Below, piece by piece: positions 26,850 to 34,932 of a stretch of 64,000 nucleotides of DNA (its first letter is position 1; every line of letters starts with the position of its first letter). Source of the stretch: Roseihalotalea indica. Lineage in GTDB: Bacteria > Bacteroidota > Bacteroidia > Cytophagales > Cyclobacteriaceae. The stretch is taken from the NCBI RefSeq assembly GCF_022458895.1, contig NZ_JAINFL010000002.1, forward strand, positions 372,001 through 436,000, given 5' to 3'. The translations under genes and the position numbers were made by a program. The notes under the pieces are model-generated. The model had not been told where the DNA came from and searched no databases. It saw nothing but the letters and a program-made list of their open reading frames with translations.

Positions 26850-27749
26850 TTAAAGTAGGTGGCCAATACCGAAGGTAAGTACATACACCAAAGTAGTAAG
26901 GGCCAACTGCCGCAGATAAGGGTCTAACTCGGCTGCCTGCATTTTGGTTTGTACCGCTTTTCCATTCCGGATTAAGAGAGGAACACTGACCAAAAAAATC
27001 CATTGATAAGCGGTACTGTAAGAAAGCAACACAAAGACTACTGAGCAAAGCACGCCTGAGGCCAGCAAAACCCAATGGTAGATAACGGCATGATTACGGC
27101 CTAAACGTACCGGAATAGACTTTTTCCCAGCTAGTTGGTCAGTATTGATGTCCCGTATATTATTTACGTTTAATACACCAACGGAAAAGAACCCGCAGCT
27201 CAGTGCCGGAAGCAGAAACAGAGGTGCTATATACCCAGTGTACAGAAAAAACGAGCCTAGAACGCCCACTAACCCAAAAAATATGAGTACTGATACATCG
27301 CCCAAACCGGCATATCCGTAGGGTTTGCGTCCGGCAGTGTAGGTGACTGCCGCAGCAATGGCCAGCAGCCCCAGCATTAGAAATACAATGAGTAACTGCA
27401 CATTCCAACGGATGCTAATCAGAAGTAGGGCAATACCGGAAATAAATGATAAGAATGCCAGCAAGATCATGGCCCGCCGCATGGCATTTGCCGAAATAGC
27501 CCCGGATTGCACAGCTCGCTTTGGACCCTCGCGTTCTACCCGGTCAGCCCCGTGGATAGAGTCTCCGTAGTCGTTCGCAAAATTGGATAGCACTTGTAAG
27601 AATATGGTTGTAAGAACGGTCAGAGCAAATACATCCCAACGAAACTGGTTTACAGAAGCTGCCAGGAAGGCCCCCATTCCAATAGAAGCCAGTGCCAGTG
27701 GTAACGTGCGCGGACGGGCAGCAATCATCCAATCATGTACGGAAGGCAT
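26850..27749 (-). CDS. menA: 1,4-dihydroxy-2-naphthoate polyprenyltransferase
   Basis: A 299-residue UbiA-superfamily membrane prenyltransferase with eight or nine helices. The first aspartate-rich motif is 'NFANDYGDSIHGADRV' and the second 'NNIRDINTDQLAGKKSIPVR', which bind the polyprenyl diphosphate through Mg2+. The start 'WMIAARPRTLPLALASIGMG' is characteristic of MenA. The enzyme prenylates DHNA in menaquinone synthesis at the inner membrane. No other men gene is next to it. It lies 155 bp upstream (in transcription order downstream) of argS on the same strand. Confidence 0.93.
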   Translation of the reverse strand: MPSVHDWMIAARPRTLPLALASIGMGAFLAASVNQFRWDVFALTVLTTIFLQVLSNFANDYGDSIHGADRVEREGPKRAVQSGAISANAMRRAMILLAFLSFISGIALLLISIRWNVQLLIVFLMLGLLAIAAAVTYTAGRKPYGYAGLGDVSVLIFFGLVGVLGSFFLYTGYIAPLFLLPALSCGFFSVGVLNVNNIRDINTDQLAGKKSIPVRLGRNHAVIYHWVLLASGVLCSVVFVLLSYSTAYQWIFLVSVPLLIRNGKAVQTKMQAAELDPYLRQLALTTLVYVLTFGIGHLL

Positions 27750-27904
27750 ATAGATAGTTTAATATGGCTGTTAAATTGTTGATGGCTAAATTGTTAACTG
27801 ATACGAAACCGCGTTGACTTTACTCAGGAACCCCTAAAATTGCCTCTTTCTAGTTTCCGGTCTTCGGACTCCAGACCTCCATCCTCTATTGTCGTCCCTT
27901 CAGC

Positions 27905-29713
27905 CTACATTTGCTCAGGTGCCTGAATACCTAACAAGGCAAGGCCGTGCTGAATGGTTTGAGCTACTGCAAAGGACAGTGCTACCCGAAATGTTAATAC
28001 CGGAGTATTCTCTTCTGAGAAGATAGGCACTTCGGTATAAAATCGGTTATAAGCTTTTGCCAGATCAAACACATATTGGGCAATAATAGAAGGTGCGTAA
28101 TCGGCCCCGGCCGACTGAATTTTCTGAGGAAACGCCGTAAGTAATTCTATTGCCTCTTGTTCTGCCGCTTGTATAGACTCTAAATCGCCAAACGCATTGG
28201 TATTAGAAAAGTCTATATTTTCGGCGCGAGCTTTTTGTAAAATAGCTGCAATTCGGGCGTGAGTGTACTGGATAAAAGGCGCCGTATCTCCCTGCAACTG
28301 CACTGATTCCTCCGGGTTAAAGAGCATACGTTTTTTAGGGTCTACCTTCAGCAGGAAGTATTTGATAGCACCCAATCCTAACATCTGATACAGGTCTTCG
28401 GCCTGAGTCGGAGTTAATCCTTCAATTTTCCCTAAGGCCTCAGTCTTTTTGCGCGCCTCATGAATCACTTCGTTAATTAGGTCATCGGCATCAACTACTG
28501 TACCTTCTCGCGACTTCATTTTGCCAGAGGGTAAATCTACCATGCCATACGAGAGGTGGTATAAACCATCGGCATAGGTCCGGCCCAGTCTTTTTAAGAT
28601 AGAGAACAGTACTTTAAAATGGTAATTCTGCTCATTTCCGACCACGTACACCAACTTGTTAAACGGCCAGTCCTGATGACGTAGTTCAGCGGTGCCCAGA
28701 TCTTGAGTCATATATACTGAGGTGCCGTCGGAGCGAAGTACTAGTTTCTCATCCAGTCCCTCTTCACTCAGGTCAATCCAGACTGACCCGTCTTCTTTCC
28801 GGTAAAACACGCCCTGAGCCAGTCCTTCTTCCACAATATCTTTACCGAGCAGGTATGTTTTTGATTCGTAGTAAATCTGGTCAAAGGAGACACCAATCTT
28901 TTCATAGGTAGCATTAAAGCCTTCGTATACCCAGGCATTCATCTGGTTCCACAGAGCCACTACTTCTTCATCACCTTGCTCCCATTGTTTGAGCATTTTC
29001 TGGGCTTCTTTCATCAGAGAAGCTTCTTTCTTAGCTTTTTCTTCTTCGTGGCCCTGGGCCATCAGTTCCTGCACCTGCACTTTATAGTGCTTATCAAACT
29101 CTACATAGTATTTACCAACCAGATGGTCGCCCTTAAGGCCGGCTGACTCCGGCGTTTCACCTTCACCGAATTTCTGATATGCCAGCATTGATTTGCAGAT
29201 GTGAATACCTCGGTCGTTAACGATATTGACTTTGCGCACTTCGTAACCGTTGGCCTGCAAAATCTGCGACATGGCATATCCTAGAAAATTATTACGTAAA
29301 TGCCCCAGATGTAGCGGTTTATTTGTATTAGGCGAAGAGAACTCGATCATTACCTTCTGCCCATTCGCTGGCTGAAACCCATAAGGGCGCTCATCTGATT
29401 GATAGGCCTGCACCATGGTTTGAAGTGCAGTCACCCATATAGTATCCGTTAGTTCTAGGTTTAGAAACCCCTTAACCACATTAAAATCTTTTACTACCTC
29501 AGTATGTTCTTTCAGGTAGCTCCCAATTAGTTCGGCAGTTTGCTGAGGGCTTTGCTTGGTAATGCGGGCGTACGGAAACGTGACAAACGTGTGAGATCCG
29601 GCAAAATCCTTCCGGGTAGGCTGTAAGCTTACCTCTTCTTCCGAAAGCGAGTGTTGAAAATGATGCTGAAATGCTTGTTGAATCCCCTTAATAAGCTGAC
29701 TCTCTATATTCAT
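27905..29713 (-). CDS. argS: Arginyl-tRNA synthetase
   Basis: A 602-residue class I aminoacyl-tRNA synthetase. The N-terminal add-1 domain (about 1-110) precedes the signature 'HLGHLRNNFLG' (HIGH variant), preceded by 'EFSSPNTNKPLHLGH'. The KMSKS-like loop is 'PSGKMKSREGTVVDADDL'. The C-terminal anticodon-binding (DALR) domain has 'FIQYTHARIAAILQKA' and ends in 'RVALSFAVAQTIQHGLALLG'. The length is typical of bacterial ArgRS. It is divergent from the arginine decarboxylase gene, with 173 bp between starts. Confidence 0.97.
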   Translation of the reverse strand: MNIESQLIKGIQQAFQHHFQHSLSEEEVSLQPTRKDFAGSHTFVTFPYARITKQSPQQTAELIGSYLKEHTEVVKDFNVVKGFLNLELTDTIWVTALQTMVQAYQSDERPYGFQPANGQKVMIEFSSPNTNKPLHLGHLRNNFLGYAMSQILQANGYEVRKVNIVNDRGIHICKSMLAYQKFGEGETPESAGLKGDHLVGKYYVEFDKHYKVQVQELMAQGHEEEKAKKEASLMKEAQKMLKQWEQGDEEVVALWNQMNAWVYEGFNATYEKIGVSFDQIYYESKTYLLGKDIVEEGLAQGVFYRKEDGSVWIDLSEEGLDEKLVLRSDGTSVYMTQDLGTAELRHQDWPFNKLVYVVGNEQNYHFKVLFSILKRLGRTYADGLYHLSYGMVDLPSGKMKSREGTVVDADDLINEVIHEARKKTEALGKIEGLTPTQAEDLYQMLGLGAIKYFLLKVDPKKRMLFNPEESVQLQGDTAPFIQYTHARIAAILQKARAENIDFSNTNAFGDLESIQAAEQEAIELLTAFPQKIQSAGADYAPSIIAQYVFDLAKAYNRFYTEVPIFSEENTPVLTFRVALSFAVAQTIQHGLALLGIQAPEQM

Positions 29714-29814
29714 ATATCAGGTTCCTAAAAGTTGAATAGCGAAGGGTAAGTTTGCTGAAAGTGAGATAATACTTTAACCCTAAATAGATGGTATCGTTTA
29801 ATCCTTCGCCCTTA

Positions 29815-29828
29815 ATCTTTGCAAAGAT
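29815..29828. promoter_or_regulatory. 14-bp palindrome between argS and the arginine decarboxylase gene
   Basis: ATCTTTGCAAAGAT is a perfect palindrome, flanked by TTA and GTTAA. It lies 102 bp from the argS start and 59 bp from the decarboxylase start. It is placed like an operator or shared promoter element between two genes that use arginine. A function is inferred only from position. Confidence 0.4.
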
Positions 29829-29886
29829 GTTAAAATTATAAGAATATTGCACCCTCATTTACTCCACCTATTTTTTACGCGGCCTC

Positions 29887-31281
29887 ATGCGAAAGTATAT
29901 TGATCTGATTCAGAAGACATTTGATTTTCCCACTCCTGATTTTGATGTTTCCCAAGGCTCTTTGCTCTTCCACGAAGTGCCGTTAATGGAGATTATCAAT
30001 AAGTTTGGGACTCCGCTTAAGCTTACTTATCTGCCTAAAATTAGCCACAACATTCAGCGAGCTAAGAGCATGTTTCGAGAGGCTATGCAGAAATATCAGT
30101 ACGAAGGAAATTATCGATACTGTTACTGCACCAAATCATCGCACTTTGAGTTTGTGCTAACTGAGGCTCTGAAAAATGACATTCATCTGGAGACATCTTC
30201 CTCTTATGATATTCCTATTATCCGCCAATTATACAAGCAGCAAAAAATAGATAAAGATGTTTTGATCGTTTGTAATGGCTATAAGCGTGATTTATACAAG
30301 CAATATATTACTGAGCTGCTAAATGATGGTTTTCGCAATTGTATTCCCGTATTAGACAATATGGATGAGCTTGCGTATTACCAGCAAAATGTGCAAAGCT
30401 CTTTTGAAGTAGGCCTTCGAGTTGCTTCGGATGAGACTCCCCGGTTTGAGCTATATACTTCCCGGTTGGGCATTCGTTATAGTGAGGTGCTGGAGTATTA
30501 TCAGGCCCATATTCAGGAAAATCCGAAAGTTCAGCTGAAGATGTTGCATATTTTTGTCAATCAGGGGATTGATGATTCGGCCTATTACTGGAGTGAGTTG
30601 AACCGGTTTGTGGAAATGTACTGTGAGCTAAAGAAAATCTGCCCGGAGCTGGATACCATTGATATCGGTGGTGGTTTCCCGGTGAAAAATTCACTATGGT
30701 TTACTTATGACTATGGATATATTGTAGATCAGATCATAGAGAATATTCAAAGTGTGTGCCAGGACAATAATACTCCCGTACCCCACATCATTACCGAATT
30801 TGGAATCTATACGGTTGGTGAAAGTGGAGCAACGATCTACTCTGTTTTGGGTCAGAAGCAGCAAAATGATAAAGAGCTATGGTATATGATTGATGGTTCT
30901 TTTATCACCCAGTTGCCTGATATCTGGGGGTTGAATCGGAAATTTATTATGCTGCCGGTAAACCAATGGGATAAGCCATACCAGAAAATAAATTTGGGCG
31001 GGCTAACCTGCGATAGTATGGATTATTATAATGCTGAAGCTCACCGAAACGAAGTGTTTCTTCCACAAATATCACGTGATGAACCTTTGTATATTGGCTT
31101 TTTTAATACTGGTGCGTATCAGGAGGCTATAGGGGGGTATGGTGGGATTCAGCACTGTTTAATTCCTGCACCCAAGCATGTTGTAGTAGACCGGCAGGAA
31201 GATGGAAGTTTTTCGTACCGACTATTTGCAGATGAGCAAAGCAGCGAATCTATGCTACGAGTATTGGGCTATACCTCATAG
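29887..31281 (+). CDS. speA: Arginine decarboxylase (PLP, biosynthetic type)
   Basis: A 464-residue member of the alanine-racemase-fold PLP decarboxylases. The presumed PLP lysine lies in 'YCYCTKSSHFEFVL', the substrate-phosphate loop in 'LDTIDIGGGFPVKNSLWF', and a later conserved Cys-Asp pair in 'LGGLTCDSMDYYNAE', equivalent to the catalytic C-D motif of this group. The protein is shorter than the 630-residue E. coli SpeA but matches the Bacteroidetes version. It would convert arginine to agmatine for polyamine synthesis. It is divergent from argS. Its end and stop codon form one arm of a 14-bp inverted repeat. Diaminopimelate or another basic amino acid decarboxylase is a less likely alternative. 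Confidence 0.78.
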   Translation: MRKYIDLIQKTFDFPTPDFDVSQGSLLFHEVPLMEIINKFGTPLKLTYLPKISHNIQRAKSMFREAMQKYQYEGNYRYCYCTKSSHFEFVLTEALKNDIHLETSSSYDIPIIRQLYKQQKIDKDVLIVCNGYKRDLYKQYITELLNDGFRNCIPVLDNMDELAYYQQNVQSSFEVGLRVASDETPRFELYTSRLGIRYSEVLEYYQAHIQENPKVQLKMLHIFVNQGIDDSAYYWSELNRFVEMYCELKKICPELDTIDIGGGFPVKNSLWFTYDYGYIVDQIIENIQSVCQDNNTPVPHIITEFGIYTVGESGATIYSVLGQKQQNDKELWYMIDGSFITQLPDIWGLNRKFIMLPVNQWDKPYQKINLGGLTCDSMDYYNAEAHRNEVFLPQISRDEPLYIGFFNTGAYQEAIGGYGGIQHCLIPAPKHVVVDRQEDGSFSYRLFADEQSSESMLRVLGYTS

Positions 31282-31292
31282 CATAGATTCGC
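31244..31292. terminator. Inverted repeat at the end of speA, shared with the convergent sensor gene
   Basis: A 14-bp perfect inverted repeat: GCGAATCTATGCTA (31244-31257) lies in the last codons of speA, and TAGCATAGATTCGC (31279-31292) begins exactly at the TAG stop. The loop is 21 nt and there is no T run. It lies between two convergent genes (the sensor ends at 31305) and is probably a bidirectional terminator or mRNA end hairpin. Confidence 0.55.
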
Positions 31293-31304
31293 GCTGATAA
31301 AGAT

Positions 31305-33422
31305 CTATTGATCTTTTGATTTCACTTCTTCTATCTCTAGACCTTTCTCACGCATTAGAAGCACAATCTGCTTAAGCTCTTCTTCTGTCTGCTGAAGCTG
31401 CTGCTTTGTTTCTTCTAACTCGCTCAGTTGATCTTTATAAGCTGTAATATCTTCAAACATTCCTAATACACCCAATACTTCACCATATTGGTTCGTAAGG
31501 GGCACCTTGCTAACTCTCATACAACTTTTATTTCCCTGATTATCGGTTTGAGATTCTTCAAAATCTAATTTCGCTTCTTTACTATCAATTATCTGCTGAT
31601 CATCTGTTCGGAAAGCTTCGGCGTTATCTGGCCAGAAATCAAAATCTGTTTTTCCGATAACTTCCTGAGATGATGTTGCACCGGCCAGCTTGGCAAATGC
31701 ATCGTTGCATCCCATAAACTCAAGATCTTTGTTCTTCCAGAATATAAATTTGGGTATGTTGTTGATGATAGCAAATAACCTGTTTTCCGATTCTTCAAAT
31801 CCAGCTTCCCGTTGTTTTGCTTCGCCCAAGGTATTTTCTAGCTCTCGTTGTTTACGATGCATTTCTTCTTGAGTGGCTTGCAACTCTTCCATATTCTGGC
31901 GCATTTCTTCTTCCTGAGCCTGCATTTGCTCAGTCATCTGTTGTGATTCCTCCAGCAATTGTTGCGTTTGAGTATTAATCTTAGCTGAGGATATAGTAGA
32001 AGCAATACTTTCAGCAATCTTCTGCATAAATTCAACCTCGTAGGGTTTGAATTCTTCAAAAGAGGCTAACTCAATTACTCCGTATACCTGCTCATTTACA
32101 ACCAGAGGAATAATTAAAATACAAGTAGGATTGGCATCTCCGAGTCCTGATGTAATAGTGATATAATCATCCGGCACATCCGTTAAATAAATGGTGTCTT
32201 TCTCCTGCCAGGCTTGTCCGGCTAATCCCTCGCCATGATAAATTTTCTGATCTAGATATTTCTCCCGGTCCCAGGCATAGCAAGCTTCCAAAGACATGTA
32301 AGGTTCTTCACCCTCAGCCTCATTTTGTATAATGTACAGTCCCCCCTGATTGGCATGCATATATGTAATCAGGTTTGAAAGGATGGTTTGAGTCAGTTCA
32401 TGTACGTTTTCGCTGTTCTGGCGTAGCAGTTCACCAAATTTAGCTGAACCTTCGGTGGCCCAGTTGCGAATCTTATCTTCTTGAGCTACTTGCTGCAGGT
32501 TATCACGCATACCAAGTAGTGAGTTTCCTAAAACATCTTCTTCGCTGAGAGGAGAAAACTCAGACTCATATTGACCTTTACCAATATTTTCGGCAAAAGC
32601 AGAGGTATCTCGCAATCCTTTAACTAGCCCATTTACAGCATCAGCCATCTCACCTACTTCATCTTGATTGAACTTACGGCTGCTCTGCATATCATCTTCG
32701 GGTAGTCGCCCTTTACCCAGTTCTACAATTACTTCTTTCAGATAGCTAATTGGGCGGGTAATCATGCGGCTTAAAACCAGAGCTCCAATAATTCCTAACA
32801 CAATAGTAGCTAGCCCTAATGCCAGGATAATCTTACGTAATTGTAAATAAGATGCAATGTTTTCGCTCTGAGCCGTTTCAGCTTCTCGTTGCTTGATGGC
32901 ATCGATCTCGGTAAGTTGCTGGCGAATTTCTTTAGTGCGGGGCAATATGCTATCCTCGATCATGTTCTCAGCTAATAGCTTTGCCATAGGGTCTTCGTAA
33001 TCATCAAATGACACCAAGCTGCTCATAATCTCTTGCTCACTTTCTAAGAGAGCTTCGAACTGAGAAAATATTGAGTCAAGCTGATATACCTGCTCGTCAT
33101 TATCCCATAACTTGCTTAGCTGCATCAGTACTTCCTTCTGTTGAGGATATGCATGGTGCAAATCTTTCAAAGCTTGTTTGTTATCTTCATTGTTTTGTAG
33201 ATATACCCAGCTAGTAATGAGTTTTTCGGACTCATTTACCATAGCCATAAAATCTACAATAGCATCTGCCGACGGATCGGTAACTTCAATGGTACGTTCG
33301 GTCAGGCGAATCCCCGAGTTAAGTGTCAGGATACTGGTGATGGCAGTTATTGCAAAGAGAGTCAATAACAGTAAGAAGCCTCCTAGTATCTTACCACCGA
33401 TTGAAAACCGCACTTTTTTCAT
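31305..33422 (-). CDS. Membrane sensor with HAMP, GAF and PAS domains but no output domain
   Basis: A 705-residue protein. A helix at about 9-30 and another at about 194-215 bracket a periplasmic helical-bundle sensor domain of about 160 residues. A HAMP domain ('RMITRPISYLKEVIVELGKG') follows. Then come a GAF domain (about 325-475, with 'GLAGQAWQEKDTIYLTDVPD'), a long Gln/Glu-rich coiled coil ('MQAQEEEMRQNMEELQATQE'), a PAS domain (about 545-665, 'NKDLEFMGCNDAFAKLAGAT') and a final coiled coil. Neither a histidine kinase, nor a methyl-accepting domain, nor a GGDEF or EAL domain is present. Proteins of this form in Cytophagales probably pass signals to a partner through the coiled coils. No partner is adjacent. 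Confidence 0.85.
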   Translation of the reverse strand: MKKVRFSIGGKILGGFLLLLTLFAITAITSILTLNSGIRLTERTIEVTDPSADAIVDFMAMVNESEKLITSWVYLQNNEDNKQALKDLHHAYPQQKEVLMQLSKLWDNDEQVYQLDSIFSQFEALLESEQEIMSSLVSFDDYEDPMAKLLAENMIEDSILPRTKEIRQQLTEIDAIKQREAETAQSENIASYLQLRKIILALGLATIVLGIIGALVLSRMITRPISYLKEVIVELGKGRLPEDDMQSSRKFNQDEVGEMADAVNGLVKGLRDTSAFAENIGKGQYESEFSPLSEEDVLGNSLLGMRDNLQQVAQEDKIRNWATEGSAKFGELLRQNSENVHELTQTILSNLITYMHANQGGLYIIQNEAEGEEPYMSLEACYAWDREKYLDQKIYHGEGLAGQAWQEKDTIYLTDVPDDYITITSGLGDANPTCILIIPLVVNEQVYGVIELASFEEFKPYEVEFMQKIAESIASTISSAKINTQTQQLLEESQQMTEQMQAQEEEMRQNMEELQATQEEMHRKQRELENTLGEAKQREAGFEESENRLFAIINNIPKFIFWKNKDLEFMGCNDAFAKLAGATSSQEVIGKTDFDFWPDNAEAFRTDDQQIIDSKEAKLDFEESQTDNQGNKSCMRVSKVPLTNQYGEVLGVLGMFEDITAYKDQLSELEETKQQLQQTEEELKQIVLLMREKGLEIEEVKSKDQ

Positions 33423-33637
33423 AGTTATTTTTTCTTGAGATAATTACCTGCTAGTTTATTTTAATCTGTATGGTGCAAGGTCAATAATGATAAATTATAA
33501 TGCCTGATTAAATTTCAGTTTGCTCTATAATATGCAATTCAAAAATTATCAAATACAATTATGACTCGATTACCATGATAAAAAAAAACAATACTGTGCG
33601 TTTGATTACAAAGTAATATCTTGAGAAGATGTGCAAG

Positions 33638-33689
33638 TGGAACAGTAGGTATATTTACCTGCTTGTAGGCTATAGGCTGAACTGTTCCA
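33638..33689. promoter_or_regulatory. Inverted repeat overlapping the prfA -33 region
   Basis: Perfect 9-bp arms TGGAACAGT and ACTGTTCCA, 34 bp apart, enclose a second hairpin AGGTA-TATT-TACCT (33647-33660). The right arm covers the -33 position of the promoter whose -7 box is at 33708-33715, so a bound protein could block transcription. Operator or folded-RNA roles are both possible. Confidence 0.45.
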
Positions 33690-33707
33690 AACTAGAGATA
33701 AAAAATG

Positions 33708-33715
33708 TAGTTTTG
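33708..33715 (+). promoter_or_regulatory. -7 box of the prfA promoter
   Basis: TAGTTTTG fits TAnnTTTG. It would start a transcript near 33722 and leave a leader of about 134 nt before the prfA ATG, long enough to fold as described for 33423-33855. Confidence 0.5.
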
Positions 33716-33855
33716 CTACGGCACACCTAAGGGGACACTTTTTAGTCTGGTGCACCAAGTAAGGTTAAGTTTTGTTCATGTATACATAACAACAAGAAAG
33801 AGTCTAACCCCCTTAAGGTTATCAAACTTTTCTCAATAGAACAATTTTTAGCGCT

Positions 33856-34920
33856 ATGATAGATAAACTGGAAGCCATTAAGGAGCGATTTGAAGAGGTA
33901 GGGCAGTTGATGATACAGCCAGACATTATGTCTGATATGAGCAACTATACCAAGCTTAATAAGGAATACAGCGACCTTGAAAAGATTGTAAAAAAGTACG
34001 ATGAATACCGTCAAGTACTGAGTAATATTAAGAGTGCTAAGGAAGTGCTGGAAACAGAAAAGGATCCAGATTTCCGTGAGCTTGCCAAGGCCGAATTGGA
34101 GGAGATGGAGCCCAGGGAAGAATCTTTGGAAGAAGAATTGAAAACCATGCTGATTCCCAAAGACCCGAATGATAGTAAGAACGTTATTTTGGAAATTCGT
34201 GCGGGCACCGGAGGCGATGAAGCAGCCATTTTTGCGGGGGATTTATTCCGCATGTACAGCCTTTTTGCCGAGAGTCAGGGTTGGAGCTTTTCAGTCATTA
34301 GCCTTACGGAGGGAACCGCTGGTGGATATAAAGAGATTGTTACTTCTGTAAAAGGAGAAGACGTGTATGCCAAACTTAAGTTTGAGTCGGGTGTACACCG
34401 AGTGCAACGGGTACCGGCTACCGAGTCGCAGGGTCGGGTGCATACTTCAGCAGCTACTGTGGCGGTGTTGCCGGAAGCCGAAGAAGTTGACATTGATTTA
34501 AACATGGGCGATATTCGGAAAGATACGTTTCGGGCTTCGGGTGCAGGAGGGCAGCACATTAACAAAACAGAGTCGGCTGTCCGATTAACGCATATTCCTA
34601 GCGGGATTGTCGTAGAGTGCCAGGATGGGCGTTCTCAGCATGCTAACTTTGATAAAGCACTTACCGTGCTTCGCTCTCGTATTTATGAAAAAGAACTGGC
34701 CAAGCAGAATGAAGCTATTAGTGACCAACGCCGCTCAATGGTGAAAAGTGGTGATCGGTCCGATAAGATTCGGACGTATAATTATCCGCAGAGCCGGGTG
34801 ACTGATCATCGGATCAATTATACTGTATACAATTTACCTACCGTTATGGATGGTAGCTTAGATGATTTTGTAGAGCAGCTTCGGATTGCCGAAAATGCTG
34901 AAAAACTACAGGAAGGTTAA
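33856..34920 (+). CDS. prfA: Peptide chain release factor 1
   Basis: A 354-residue class I release factor. The GGQ motif, which triggers peptidyl-tRNA hydrolysis, is in '[18 protein letters not shown]' (G231-G232-Q233). The stop-codon recognition region is in the preceding domain near '[19 protein letters not shown]', whose PAT tripeptide identifies RF1 (UAG/UAA) rather than RF2 (SPF). There is no in-frame shift site as in prfB. The downstream lipoprotein gene starts within 15 bp, so cotranscription is likely. Confidence 0.96.
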   Translation: MIDKLEAIKERFEEVGQLMIQPDIMSDMSNYTKLNKEYSDLEKIVKKYDEYRQVLSNIKSAKEVLETEKDPDFRELAKAELEEMEPREESLEEELKTMLIPKDPNDSKNVILEIRAGTGGDEAAIFAGDLFRMYSLFAESQGWSFSVISLTEGTAGGYKEIVTSVKGEDVYAKLKFESGVHRVQRVPATESQGRVHTSAATVAVLPEAEEVDIDLNMGDIRKDTFRASGAGGQHINKTESAVRLTHIPSGIVVECQDGRSQHANFDKALTVLRSRIYEKELAKQNEAISDQRRSMVKSGDRSDKIRTYNYPQSRVTDHRINYTVYNLPTVMDGSLDDFVEQLRIAENAEKLQEG

Positions 34921-34932
34921 AAATTGAGTATC

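Larger units (their letters stand above)
33423..33855. other. 433-bp divergent regulatory region upstream of prfA
   Basis: No gene is supported. The region holds, in order, an A/T-rich stretch next to the sensor gene, an inverted repeat TGGAACAGT/ACTGTTCCA (33638-33646 and 33681-33689), a prfA promoter box (33708-33715), a possible long-range leader stem (33725-33734 with 33809-33819), a palindrome GGTGCACC at about 33749-33756, and a near-palindrome TTGTT-c-ATGTATACAT-AACAA (33772-33792). Confidence 0.6.
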
